Below are positions 16,638 to 24,733 of a stretch of 64,000 nucleotides of DNA, piece by piece. Source of the DNA: Pseudoduganella rivuli (GTDB taxonomy: Bacteria; Pseudomonadota; Gammaproteobacteria; Burkholderiales; Burkholderiaceae_D). A model generated the notes under the pieces. That model saw only the letters and a program-made list of their open reading frames with translations. It made no database searches and was not told the DNA's origin. A program made the translations under genes and the position numbers. The first letter of the stretch is position 1; each line of letters begins with the position of its first letter. The stretch lies in contig NZ_WKJJ01000001.1 in the NCBI RefSeq assembly GCF_009674485.1, positions 1 through 64,000 on the forward strand, given 5' to 3'.

Positions 16638-17237
16638 ATGAACATCCTGCAAATCAACTCCAGCGCCCGCAGCACCGGTTCCGAATCGACCCGCATTGCC
16701 GACGCCATCGTCGCCAAACTGACCGCCACCAATGCCGGCGCCACCGTGACGCGCCGCGACCTGGCCACCGATCCGCACCCGGTACTGGATGAAGCGACGT
16801 TGCAGGCCCTGTTCACGCCGGCCGACCAGCGCACCGCAGCCCAGGCCTCCCGTGTGGCGCTGGACGATGCGCTGATCGCCCAGGTACAGGCGGCGGACGT
16901 GATCGTGATTGGCGCGCCGATGTACAACTTCGGCATCACCGTGCAGCTGAAAGCGTGGTTCGACGCGATTGCCCGCGCCGGCGTGACCTTCAAATACACG
17001 GCGACCGGCCCGGTCGGCCTGCTGGAAAACAAGAAAGTGTACGTGGCGCTGGCGCGCGGCGGCATGCACCGTAACGGTCCGACCGATACGCAGGAACCGC
17101 ACCTGAAAGTGTTCCTGAAATTCCTGGGCCTGACCGACGTGCAGTTCGTCTACGCGGAAGGCATGGGCCTGGGCCCGGACGCCGTCGCCAAGGCGCAGGC
17201 CGACGCGGACGAGCAAATCAACGCCATCCTGGTTTAA
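16638..17237 (+). CDS. azoR: FMN-dependent NADH-azoreductase
   Basis: The 199-residue flavodoxin-fold enzyme has the FMN phosphate loop [12 protein letters not shown] (7-18), the PMYNFG segment at 94-99 and the GGMHRNGP stretch near 141-148. All are typical of AzoR. It reduces azo compounds and quinones by two electrons, using NADH, in the cytoplasm and protects against quinone stress. The ATG at 16638 follows AAGGAG. The pirin gene is 54 bases downstream and should share the transcript. Confidence 0.95.
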   Translation: MNILQINSSARSTGSESTRIADAIVAKLTATNAGATVTRRDLATDPHPVLDEATLQALFTPADQRTAAQASRVALDDALIAQVQAADVIVIGAPMYNFGITVQLKAWFDAIARAGVTFKYTATGPVGLLENKKVYVALARGGMHRNGPTDTQEPHLKVFLKFLGLTDVQFVYAEGMGLGPDAVAKAQADADEQINAILV

Positions 17238-17291
17238 TTGAGTACAAGGGCGCCACCGGCGCCCCGGCTGTCCAACACAAGGAGCAAGACC

Positions 17292-18176
17292 ATGAGTACC
17301 GTAAGCACAGAAACTGTCCGCCACCCGCGCGCCATCGAGCGCATCATCCAGGGGCAGTCCGTGATGGACGGCGCCGGCGTCAAAATCAACCGGGTGCTGA
17401 CCAACACGCTGCAGCGCCGCCTCGATCCGTTCCTGATGCTGGACAACTTCGGCAGCGACACTGCCAACGATTACATTGCCGGCTTCCCCGACCACCCGCA
17501 CCGCGGCTTTGAAACCGTGACCTACATGCTGGAAGGCCGCAAGCGCCACCGCGACAGCGCCGGCAATGAGGGGCTGCTGGCCAACGGCGGCGTGCAATGG
17601 ATGACGGCCGGGCGCGGCGTGATCCACTCGGAAATGCCGGAACAGGAACAAGGCCGCATGGAAGGTTTTCAGTTGTGGCTGAACCTGCCCGCGAAAGACA
17701 AGCTGTGCAAGCCGTGGTACCGCGACTTCACGGCGGAACAGGTGCCGTCATTCACGACGGACGCCGGCGCCAGCGTGCGCGTGATTGCCGGCGGCAGTCA
17801 CGGCGTGCAAGGCGCGGTGCAGCGCGCCGTGACGGAACCGGTCTATGTCGACGTGACCTTGCCGCAAGGCGCGGCGTTCAGCCAGCACATTCCGGCCGGG
17901 CATAACGCGTTCATCTTCGTCTACCGGGGCGCCGTGCAAATCGACGGCAAGCCGGTCGCCAGCGGCCGCATGGCCATCTTCGAGAATGCGGCCGACAGCG
18001 ACGGCGTGCAGGTACAGGCTTCCGAAGACGCCCGCTTCATCCTGCTGGCGGGGCGGCCGCTGAACGAACCGATTGCCCAATACGGCCCGTTCGTCATGAA
18101 TACACAGGCGGAACTGATGCAGGCGGTGGAGGATTTCCGCGCCGGCATCCTGGGTGAGGAAGCCCATACCGCGTAA
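17292..18176 (+). CDS. Pirin family protein
   Basis: The 294-residue bicupin protein has the pirin metal-binding motif DHPHRGFETVTYMLEG and, further on, QWMTAGRGVIHSEM, giving three His and a Glu for a metal ion. Some bacterial pirins have quercetin 2,3-dioxygenase activity, and others regulate metabolic enzymes. The ATG at 17292 (MSTVSTE) is chosen because AAGGAG lies 8 bases ahead; an in-frame codon at 17238 directly abuts azoR and has no good site. With azoR and the divergent LysR gene it forms a redox-stress cluster, ended by a clear terminator. Confidence 0.93.
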   Translation: MSTVSTETVRHPRAIERIIQGQSVMDGAGVKINRVLTNTLQRRLDPFLMLDNFGSDTANDYIAGFPDHPHRGFETVTYMLEGRKRHRDSAGNEGLLANGGVQWMTAGRGVIHSEMPEQEQGRMEGFQLWLNLPAKDKLCKPWYRDFTAEQVPSFTTDAGASVRVIAGGSHGVQGAVQRAVTEPVYVDVTLPQGAAFSQHIPAGHNAFIFVYRGAVQIDGKPVASGRMAIFENAADSDGVQVQASEDARFILLAGRPLNEPIAQYGPFVMNTQAELMQAVEDFRAGILGEEAHTA

Positions 18177-18197
18177 CAAACACACCACGATCACCAT

Positions 18198-18239
18198 CGG
18201 CCTCTGGGGACGGCAACGCCCCAGGGCCGCTCTTTTTTG
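18198..18239 (+). terminator. Rho-independent terminator of azoR-pirin
   Basis: A stem CGGCC-CTGGGG paired with CCCCAGGGCCG (one bulged T, 9-base loop) is followed by a T-rich run (TCTTTTTTG). It lies 21 bases after the pirin stop. Confidence 0.88.
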
Positions 18240-18262
18240 TGCGCATCCATTACAATGCCGGC

Positions 18263-18733
18263 ATGAATGCACTGATGGATTGGCTCAAGCACCTGAGCCG
18301 GATTTGCGGCTTCGAGACAGCCGATTCGTTCCCGCCCGGGCACGCGTATGCGCGCACGCGCTGGGTTGCCGCGTATTTCGACATTGCGTCGGATGTGAAG
18401 CCCGAGGAAATGGAGCGCCGCATCTGCGACGCGATCGCCAACACCCCGCTGGTGTTTGCCCACATCACGAACCCGACCCCGCGCATGCAGCGCGCGCTGT
18501 TGGGCGTGATCGAAGCGCGCGTGCGCCACAACCGCCGCAACGATGCCGCGCCCTTGGCCGCCCTGCTGATCAAGGCATTCCACAGCCCCCATACGCAGGA
18601 ATGCATGCCGGGCCTGCGCCACGCCATCGACAGTACGCGCGGTGAGGAAGCGCCGTACCGCGTCAATGCCCTGCTGGCGTTCCTGGCGGACGATACGCAG
18701 GCGCCGTTCGACGTGATCGAAATGCGGCCGTAA
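18263..18733 (+). CDS. Hypothetical protein
   Basis: I do not recognise this 156-residue protein. It has no signal peptide or membrane helix. It is mostly helical, with a basic, Arg-rich central part (MQRALLGVIEARVRHNRRND) and two cysteines. The ATG at 18263 (MNALMDW) is preferred over a GTG at 18239, which falls in the T-run of the preceding terminator. Third codon positions are strongly G/C as in real genes. Its last 71 bases overlap the 3' end of the convergent acyltransferase gene. Confidence 0.6.
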   Translation: MNALMDWLKHLSRICGFETADSFPPGHAYARTRWVAAYFDIASDVKPEEMERRICDAIANTPLVFAHITNPTPRMQRALLGVIEARVRHNRRNDAAPLAALLIKAFHSPHTQECMPGLRHAIDSTRGEEAPYRVNALLAFLADDTQAPFDVIEMRP

Positions 18734-19850
18734 CAAGCGCACGCCGCGTATTGGCCGGGAACCACCGGTCGCGCAGCTTCATGAACGGCGTCTCCACCAC
18801 CGCGTACAACAGCCATCCGGCGGCGATGCTGGCCGCCGCCATCACGGCGGTCGACGCCGACGTATCCGGCGCCAAGCCCAGCTCCTGCAATTCCGGCTTC
18901 AGCAAGATGCACAACTGCTTGTGCAGCAAATAAATCGCATACGACCACAGCGCCAGCGACTGCGCGCCCGGAATACGGGTGCGCGCCAGCAGCCCGCCAG
19001 GGCTGAGCGCCGCCACCAGCAAAACAAACACCGCCAGCGCCAGCAGCGGGTAGCCGAAGACCGTCACGCCATGGCCGTAATGGTCGTCGTAAAACACGCG
19101 GCAGGCCAGGCCGAACAGCAGCGCGCCCACACCGAAGGCCGCGTTACCGTGCGATGTCAGGCGCGTCCATGCGGCGCCATGGTAATTCTTCAGCAGCGCC
19201 AGCGCCACGCCCGCCACCAGTTCGTCGAAGCGGCACCACGACGCGTAGTAAATCAGGTTATAAAAATGAAAACCGCCCTGCTGCGCCATGCCATCGTCCC
19301 ACAGCGATGCGCGGATCGCCGCGCCGCCAGCCAGCGCGCCGATGATCGCGAGCCAGCCCACCAGCAGCGGTCGCCGCACCATCCCGATCAGCAGCGCCGC
19401 CGCCGGCAACAGCACATAGAACTGTTCTTCCACGCACAGCGACCACGCATGGGAAAACGCCGTGCCCGGCGTCAGGTTGATGTTTTGCGTGAAGGTCAGG
19501 AATTCCCACAGCGGCGGCATCGGGGCGCCATGGCGGAACCATGGCCAGCACGCATACAGCGCCAGCACCACGTAAAAATTCGGCAGCGTGCGTAAAAAGC
19601 GGCGCGCATAAAACACGGGCAGCGACAGCCCTTCCTGCGTGCGCATGGCGGCGAATATCTGGTTGCCGATCAGGTAGCCTGACAAGCCGAAAAACAGGTC
19701 GACGCCGATCCAGCCGATCTCGCCCAGCCAGCCAAACGGCGATGCCTTGCTGACGAACAGCAGGTGGTGGTTGGCAAACACCAGGACGATCGCCAGCGCG
19801 CGCAGCGTGTCGAGTCCGTGAATGCGATGCAGTGGAGTTATGGCTTTCAT
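18663..19850 (-). CDS. Acyltransferase 3 family membrane protein
   Basis: The 395-residue inner-membrane protein has about ten hydrophobic helices and the acyltransferase-3 signatures: RIHGLDTLRALAIVLVF at the start with the His and Arg of the family, FFGLSGYLIG near residue 55, and AWSLCVEEQFY near 140. Such proteins O-acetylate or O-acylate exported glycans, lipopolysaccharide or other surface molecules. The ATG at 19850 (MKAITPLHR) is the natural start. It is divergent from the AspA/AstE gene with 39 bases between start codons, so the promoters must overlap the neighbouring gene starts. The target polymer is unknown. Confidence 0.9.
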   Translation of the reverse strand: MKAITPLHRIHGLDTLRALAIVLVFANHHLLFVSKASPFGWLGEIGWIGVDLFFGLSGYLIGNQIFAAMRTQEGLSLPVFYARRFLRTLPNFYVVLALYACWPWFRHGAPMPPLWEFLTFTQNINLTPGTAFSHAWSLCVEEQFYVLLPAAALLIGMVRRPLLVGWLAIIGALAGGAAIRASLWDDGMAQQGGFHFYNLIYYASWCRFDELVAGVALALLKNYHGAAWTRLTSHGNAAFGVGALLFGLACRVFYDDHYGHGVTVFGYPLLALAVFVLLVAALSPGGLLARTRIPGAQSLALWSYAIYLLHKQLCILLKPELQELGLAPDTSASTAVMAAASIAAGWLLYAVVETPFMKLRDRWFPANTRRALVTAAFRSRRTAPAYRPPGTPAGH

Positions 19851-19889
19851 ATGGTGGGTTAGAATAGCGCCCATTCTTTGGAGAACTAC

Positions 19890-20843
19890 ATGACTGCCGC
19901 CAGCGAACTGCAATTCAAATCCGTCAATTATACCGGCCAGGGTAACGGCCCGAAACTCATCGTCCTCGGCGCCGTGCACGGCAACGAGACTTGCGGCACC
20001 AAGGGCATCCTCAAGGTAATGGAACAGCTGGACAGCGGCGCGCTGCGTATCGCGGCCGGCAGCGTCACCTTCGTGCCGGTCACCAACCCGCTGGCTTACC
20101 TGAAAAACCAGCGCTCGGGCGACCGCAACCTGAACCGCAACCTGTTCCCGAACGAAAACCCGCAGGATTTCGAAGACCGCATCGCCAACTGGCTGTGCCC
20201 GCTGCTGGCGCAACACGATGTGCTGCTGGACTTGCACTCGTTTAATGCACAAAGCCAGCCTTTCGTCATGGTCGGCCCGCGCAACAACGACGGCGCGCTG
20301 CAACCGTTCCAGCACGAGGAAAAAGAACGCGCCATGGCCCGTATCCTGGGCGTGCACCGCTTCGTCGACGGCTGGATGGCGACCTATGGCGCCGGCGTGC
20401 AGCGCCGCCTGCGCGACGATTCGCAGGTGGAAACCGTGCTGCGCTACGGCGTCGGCACCACGGAATTCATGCGCTCCACGGGCGGCTATGCACTGACCCT
20501 GGAATGCGGCCAGCACGCCGACCCGCAAGCGCCGGACGTGGCGTACCGCGCCATCATGAACACGCTGGCGCACCTGGGCCTGATCGAGGCGCCCGCGCCA
20601 CAGCCGGTCACCGGGACGGAATACCTGTCGATGGTGGAAGTGCACGACCGCCTGCACCCGGACGACGCGTTCGTCAAAGTGTGGTCCAGCTTCGACAAGG
20701 TCGCCAAGGGCGATGAAATCGGCCGCCGTGCCGATGGCACGCCGGTCACGGCAGGCTTTGACGGCTTTGTGCTGTTCCCGGACGTGAACGCCAAGCCCAA
20801 CGCGGAGTGGTTCTACCTGGCGAAGCCGAACGGCGCCTTCTAA
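19890..20843 (+). CDS. Succinylglutamate desuccinylase/aspartoacylase family protein
   Basis: The 317-residue zinc carboxypeptidase-like enzyme has the zinc ligands His and Glu in GAVHGNETCG (about 28-37) and His in LLDLHSF. The NPLAY and RNLNRN segments are also typical. A C-terminal beta domain follows (residues about 230-317). Family members remove acyl groups from N-acyl amino acids. The arginine succinyltransferase genes are not nearby, so AstE itself is unlikely. The start is the ATG at 19890 after TTGGAG; a TTG 12 bases upstream is in frame but overlaps that site. Confidence 0.9.
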   Translation: MTAASELQFKSVNYTGQGNGPKLIVLGAVHGNETCGTKGILKVMEQLDSGALRIAAGSVTFVPVTNPLAYLKNQRSGDRNLNRNLFPNENPQDFEDRIANWLCPLLAQHDVLLDLHSFNAQSQPFVMVGPRNNDGALQPFQHEEKERAMARILGVHRFVDGWMATYGAGVQRRLRDDSQVETVLRYGVGTTEFMRSTGGYALTLECGQHADPQAPDVAYRAIMNTLAHLGLIEAPAPQPVTGTEYLSMVEVHDRLHPDDAFVKVWSSFDKVAKGDEIGRRADGTPVTAGFDGFVLFPDVNAKPNAEWFYLAKPNGAF

Positions 20844-20895
20844 ATCGCTGGCGGCGGCCTTCCTGCAACGCTACAATCGCTTGCAGGAGAACAAC

Positions 20896-21672
20896 ATGCC
20901 AATGCCTCACCCGCTGCCGCCGCTTGCAGGTGCTGTACTGTTCAGCCTGGCCATGAATAGCCAGGCGCACACGATTGCCGTCCGTATCCTGGGCCAGGAA
21001 AGTATTCCGCCCAAGTGGGTCGCCAAAGACAGCGGCGGCCTGGAAGGCATCTGCCCCGATATCCTGTCCGCCATGGAAAAGGCGGAGCCCCGCCTGAAAT
21101 TCACTGGCCATGACGAATTCCGCTCCGTTCCCGTGATCGAACAGGGATTGGAAACGGGCGCCGTGCATGCCGCCTGCGCCCTGCTCGATTCCGACAAGCG
21201 GCGCAAGATCGCCTACCAGTCCGTGCGCCTGTATACCGTCAAGCACCGGCTGGCGGCCACCGCCACGGACAAGGCCGTGGTCGAGTCCATCGACGATCTC
21301 GTCAAGCTGAAACCCCTGATCACCACGTCGCGCGGCGCCGCGTATTCCGAGCAGTTGCGGCAACTGGGCCTGGAAGTGGACGACAGCACGGGCGACAACG
21401 TGACGAATTTACGCAAGATCCTCGGCGGCCACGGCCGCTTCGTCTATATGAACGAGATGACCCTGGTCTGGCTGATCCGCGAGCAGCGCCTGCAGGAGAA
21501 GGTGCGGATCTTGCCGGCCATACTGAAAGAAGAACCGATTTATTTCTGGATCAGTAAAAAGACCGATGCGCAGGCCGCGCAACTGATGCAGCAGGCGCTG
21601 CAAAAATTGCAAAGAAATGGCGAATTGAACCGCATCTATGAGCGCTGGACCTCGGTGACGAACCCGCCCTGA
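20896..21672 (+). CDS. Periplasmic substrate-binding protein (SBP_bac_3-like)
   Basis: The 258-residue protein has a short signal-peptide-like N-terminus (about 24 residues, ending SQAHT) followed by a two-lobed solute-binding fold. Segments such as LEGICPDILSAMEK, the hinge region and LNRIYERWTS at the C-terminus fit bacterial amino-acid-type binding proteins. No permease or ATPase gene is adjacent, so it may serve a distant transporter or act as a sensor. The ATG at 20896 after CAGGAG is preferred to a TTG at 20881. It converges with the guanidinium exporter gene, with 4 bases between stops. Confidence 0.85.
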   Translation: MPMPHPLPPLAGAVLFSLAMNSQAHTIAVRILGQESIPPKWVAKDSGGLEGICPDILSAMEKAEPRLKFTGHDEFRSVPVIEQGLETGAVHAACALLDSDKRRKIAYQSVRLYTVKHRLAATATDKAVVESIDDLVKLKPLITTSRGAAYSEQLRQLGLEVDDSTGDNVTNLRKILGGHGRFVYMNEMTLVWLIREQRLQEKVRILPAILKEEPIYFWISKKTDAQAAQLMQQALQKLQRNGELNRIYERWTSVTNPP

Positions 21673-21676
21673 CGTG

Positions 21677-21991
21677 TCAATGCGCCAGCTTCAGCCCCAG
21701 GATGCCGCACGTGATCAGCGCAATACAGACCAGGCGCAGCGTGCCGGACGGTTCACCCAGCACGACAATGCCGAACAGCGCCGTCCCGATGGTGCCGATC
21801 CCCGTCCACACGGCATACGCCGTGCCCAGCGGCAAATCCTTCAGCGCCACGCCCAGCAAGCCGACGCTGCCCGCCATCGACGCCAGGGTCAACGCGGACG
21901 GCACCAGCCTGGTGAATCCTTCCGTGTACTTCAAGCCGACAGCCCAGCCGATTTCCAGCAACCCTGCAATGAAAAGCCATACCCATGCCAT
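21677..21991 (-). CDS. sugE: SMR family guanidinium exporter (Gdx/SugE)
   Basis: The 104-residue protein has four transmembrane helices. The conserved Glu in helix 1 ([18 protein letters not shown]) is the proton and substrate site, and the [14 protein letters not shown] motif follows. This is the SugE/Gdx subfamily of small multidrug resistance proteins, which work as antiparallel dimers exchanging guanidinium for protons. The leader carries a guanidine-II riboswitch, and this strongly favours guanidinium over quaternary ammonium compounds as the physiological substrate. The ATG at 21991 has GGAGA immediately after the second riboswitch hairpin. Confidence 0.95.
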   Translation of the reverse strand: MAWVWLFIAGLLEIGWAVGLKYTEGFTRLVPSALTLASMAGSVGLLGVALKDLPLGTAYAVWTGIGTIGTALFGIVVLGEPSGTLRLVCIALITCGILGLKLAH

Positions 21992-22002
21992 GCCATTCTC
22001 CA

Positions 22003-22068
22003 GGCAAGGCCGTCCCCGCCAATCAGTTACCCGTGTAAACCCTCTAATGATGCGGGGCCGTCCCCGCA
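22003..22068 (-). promoter_or_regulatory. Guanidine-II (mini-ykkC) riboswitch
   Basis: On the minus strand two hairpins with identical ACGG tetraloops lie in the leader of the SMR gene. P1 (22068-22051) has a perfect 7-base-pair TGCGGGG stem. P2 (22020-22003) has a 7-pair GGCGGGG stem with two G-U pairs. The linker is 30 bases. Paired ACGR-loop hairpins are the defining structure of mini-ykkC. P2 ends four bases before the GGAGA ribosome-binding site, so guanidine probably frees translation. A TATACT -10-like element lies at 22087-22082, 14 bases upstream of P1. Confidence 0.92.
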
Positions 22069-22124
22069 GGCAATGGGGAAAAGTATATCATTTGTTGATT
22101 ATTCACATATAAAGGAAGACCGCC

Positions 22125-22481
22125 ATGCCGTTCGCCGCAAAGCTCGTCACCATTGTTGTGCTGCTGATCCACGTGTATATCGTGCTGCTGGAAACCGTGC
22201 TGTTCCGCACGCGGGGACGGCGCGTGTTCGGCCTGACTGCGGAAAAGGCTGAGATCGTGCAACCGGCCATGTCGAACCAGGGTTGCTATAACGGCTTCCT
22301 GGTGGCGGCGCTGGCGCTGGGCTTGCTGTATCCGGATGCGGCGGTGGCGCGGGCGTTCAATTTGTTCGGGCTGGCGTGCGTGGCCGTGGCCGGGATTTGG
22401 GGTGCAGCCACAGTATCGACCCGTATCCTGTTCGTGCAGACCGTGCCTGCCGTCGTGGGGCTGGCTTTACTGTTGGCTTGA
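22125..22481 (+). CDS. DUF1304 family membrane protein
   Basis: The 118-residue protein has four hydrophobic helices and matches the DUF1304 family. It opens with a helix containing HVYIVLLET, then has the cytoplasmic segment RRVFGL, and NQGCYNGFLVAALALG at the second helix. The function of the family is unknown. AAAGGAAG precedes the ATG. It is divergent from the guanidinium exporter, sharing an A+T-rich promoter region of about 55 bases. A palindromic repeat follows its stop directly. Confidence 0.9.
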   Translation: MPFAAKLVTIVVLLIHVYIVLLETVLFRTRGRRVFGLTAEKAEIVQPAMSNQGCYNGFLVAALALGLLYPDAAVARAFNLFGLACVAVAGIWGAATVSTRILFVQTVPAVVGLALLLA

Positions 22482-22535
22482 AATCCGTAGGGCGGGTTTT
22501 ACAAACCCGCCGTGCGTGCGCCGCGTTGACGCCGG
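22482..22535 (+). repeat. Dispersed palindromic repeat, copy B
   Basis: CCGTAGG is followed by a 9-base-pair hairpin (GGCGGGTTT, loop TAC, AAACCCGCC) and a 24-base tail with TGCGCCGCGTTGACGCCGG. Copy C at 25790 has the same head and a tail matching in 21 of 24 bases around a different hairpin. Confidence 0.75.
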
Positions 22536-22575
22536 CAGGGTTGGCGATACGGGTTGAGTCGTGTCCAGCGGCCTG

Positions 22576-24264
22576 TCAGCCGTATGGGATGTACGAATAG
22601 CCATTGCCGATCACCGTGGCGACCGCCGCCACGTTTTCCGGGCCGTCGGCAAAATACGCCAGCACTTCGGCAGTCGTCGCTTCCTTGTTGTTGAGGACGT
22701 TGAGCCAGTACTGGTAGCCTCCCGGCTCCGGCGCCCGGTGCAGCACGTTTTCATAGAAGCGCGTAACGATCTCGTCATTGGTGGGATTGGCGCCATAGCG
22801 CGCCAGGAATTCTTCCGACCGCACAAAGGCGGCGGCCACCTCGCGCAGGCTGGCGCCCTGGTCCATCACACTGATCCAATACCCTACGCCGGCCGCATCC
22901 GGCGTGCGGTTGAATGCCGCCTGGTAGATGCGGTAGGCCTGCCCCGCCACGGCGGCCCCGGTATCCAGCGCCACGTTCCCGTCCGCGAAATGCAGCCGCT
23001 CGATCCCGGTCAACTGGTCGACGCCCAGCCCGTCCGTGACATTGATACCCCCGGCCGACACCGCCACCGTGTAGGCGCCGCGGACGCCGCTGTATTCCAC
23101 GGTATCGACGCCGGCGCCGCCATCGATGCGCACCGTGCGCTCGCCTGGCGTGAACACATCCTTGCCGGCGCCGCCCAGCAAATTCAGGTACACATCCGAT
23201 GCATACAGGTGCAGGTTGCCGCTGCCACGCCCCAGCGCCAGCAAGGCGGAATCGATGGCGTGGCTGCCGTCGCGCGCCACCAGGCTGCTTGCCGCCAGCG
23301 CGGGATCGGCCACCACGTCCAGCGACCAGTGCCCGTCCACCCCGGCGGTCGTGGTGCCCAGCAATTTGCCATGTTCCAGCACGCTGGTCGACGCCCCCGG
23401 CGCCGACGTGCCGGACACTTTCACCAGGTTGCTGGCCAGGCTGACGGAGCCTTGCGCCACGATGGTGGGCGTCACCTGGCCTTTGCCGGTCAGCGCGGAA
23501 TACGACAGCGGCAGGGTTTCCGGTATCGTCACATTGAAGCCCAGGTCGCGCAGCACCATCAGGTCGAGCTGGCTCATGTAGTAGCGGTTGCCCAGGTAAA
23601 AGTACAAGCCATTCATCAAATCGTCGACATAGCCATTGGTGACGTTGTTGAGGTTGGCAAGGTGGGCATAGTTTTGCGATACGGACGTGCTGGTGATTTC
23701 CACTGGCTTCACGCCATACAGCGCAAAGGTCGGGCTGGCCAGCAGGTAGCTGGCGCCCGACTGCACCGTGTACTTGTCCAGCAAGGTGCGCGTGCTGCCG
23801 CCATAAGCGCCGGTGGAAAAATTGCGGTAGGAACCGAAACCCAGCCCGTGCATGATTTCATGCAGCAACACCGTCTGCCCGTCCGTCATGTTGGAGGGCA
23901 CGTTGCGGCTAGCCAGGTAGGGGTTGGTGTCGAATGACAGCGACTGGAAATAGGTGCTGGTGGGGTCGACATAAATCGTGAGATCGGCCGACCCCGCGTT
24001 CTGGTTGGCCCCGCCCCCCAGTTCGCGCGCGGCGCTGGCCAACACATAGGTCAGCCCGCCTGCGGACGATTCGGTATACACTGCACCGCCGCCGGCAAAG
24101 CGCCCGGTCGATGTTTGCGATACCTGCACGGTCAGGTCCAGGGTTGCACTGCCCTGGATGAACGTGTTCAGGTAATTGACCACCGACTGCAGCGCACCAC
24201 TGAACAAGGTCTTGTCGGCGAGGAAATTTTGAGGATCGTCATATTTGATGGCGACATTCCACAT
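22576..24264 (-). CDS. Secreted metzincin-like metalloprotease with DUF4214 C-terminus
   Basis: This 562-residue protein has no N-terminal signal peptide and fits a type I secreted protein. The zinc motif HEIMHGLGF is at 135-143. The position of the usual third metzincin ligand is Ser145, but His201 lies 62 residues after His139, followed by DDLMNG (Met217, Met-turn) and SQLDLMVLRDLGF. That spacing resembles leishmanolysin-type (M8) enzymes. Residues about 250-350 look like an Ig-like spacer. GGAGKDVF and GGAGVDTV (about 368-395) look like degenerate calcium-binding repeats. DUF4214 helices fill about 430-555. I start at the ATG at 24264 after AAGAGG. No type I exporter gene is adjacent. Confidence 0.85.
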   Translation of the reverse strand: MWNVAIKYDDPQNFLADKTLFSGALQSVVNYLNTFIQGSATLDLTVQVSQTSTGRFAGGGAVYTESSAGGLTYVLASAARELGGGANQNAGSADLTIYVDPTSTYFQSLSFDTNPYLASRNVPSNMTDGQTVLLHEIMHGLGFGSYRNFSTGAYGGSTRTLLDKYTVQSGASYLLASPTFALYGVKPVEITSTSVSQNYAHLANLNNVTNGYVDDLMNGLYFYLGNRYYMSQLDLMVLRDLGFNVTIPETLPLSYSALTGKGQVTPTIVAQGSVSLASNLVKVSGTSAPGASTSVLEHGKLLGTTTAGVDGHWSLDVVADPALAASSLVARDGSHAIDSALLALGRGSGNLHLYASDVYLNLLGGAGKDVFTPGERTVRIDGGAGVDTVEYSGVRGAYTVAVSAGGINVTDGLGVDQLTGIERLHFADGNVALDTGAAVAGQAYRIYQAAFNRTPDAAGVGYWISVMDQGASLREVAAAFVRSEEFLARYGANPTNDEIVTRFYENVLHRAPEPGGYQYWLNVLNNKEATTAEVLAYFADGPENVAAVATVIGNGYSYIPYG

Positions 24265-24350
24265 GATCACCTCTTATTTTTATTTATTGCCAACAAGTAT
24301 GCACCTTTTGAACAGGTCCCTGCACGTTTTTCCAATATATCGTAGTATGT

Positions 24351-24386
24351 CGATGTTGGTATCGGACTTTAACGATATTGACATCG
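24351..24386. promoter_or_regulatory. Tandem ArsR operator candidate
   Basis: Two copies of CGAT-N6-ATCG (24351-24364 and 24373-24386) share the fuller form CGATnTTGnnATCG and lie 22 bases apart, about two helical turns. They sit 10 bases ahead of the arsR start codon. A further inverted pair, ATATCGT (24337-24343) and ACGATAT (24372-24378), spans them. Confidence 0.65.
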
Positions 24387-24396
24387 GAAGTTTTCG

Positions 24397-24711
24397 ATGA
24401 ACACTGACATGAACATGGATATCGATGCCATCCACAAGGCGCTGGCCAACCCCGTGCGGCGCCAGATACTGGCCTGGCTGAAACAGCCGGAAGCGTATTT
24501 CGCCGATCAGGCCCACCCGCTGACGTTTGGCGTGTGCGCCAGCCTGATCGACCAGCGCACCGGCTTGTCGCAGTCGACTGTGTCGGCCCACCTCGCCACG
24601 TTGCAAAAGGCGGGGCTGGTGACGGTACAGCGGGTCGGGCAGTGGAATTTCTTCAAGCGCAACGACGAAGTGATCCAGGCGTTCATCGGGCATATGAATG
24701 ACGGACTATGA
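24397..24711 (+). CDS. ArsR-family transcriptional regulator
   Basis: The 104-residue winged-HTH protein opens with IHKALANPVRRQILAWL, the classic first helices of ArsR/SmtB repressors. The recognition helix is TGLSQSTVSAHLATLQKAGLV, split around residues 55-75. A single Cys lies near residue 48 (FGVCASL), and there is no classic metal-binding ELCVCDL site, so it may sense electrophiles or redox rather than metals. It lies 22 bases upstream of the alkene reductase gene in one operon, with tandem palindromes over the promoter region. This suggests an autorepressor induced by substrates of the reductase. Confidence 0.92.
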   Translation: MNTDMNMDIDAIHKALANPVRRQILAWLKQPEAYFADQAHPLTFGVCASLIDQRTGLSQSTVSAHLATLQKAGLVTVQRVGQWNFFKRNDEVIQAFIGHMNDGL

Positions 24712-24733
24712 AGTCACCTCAAGGAAACTCACC

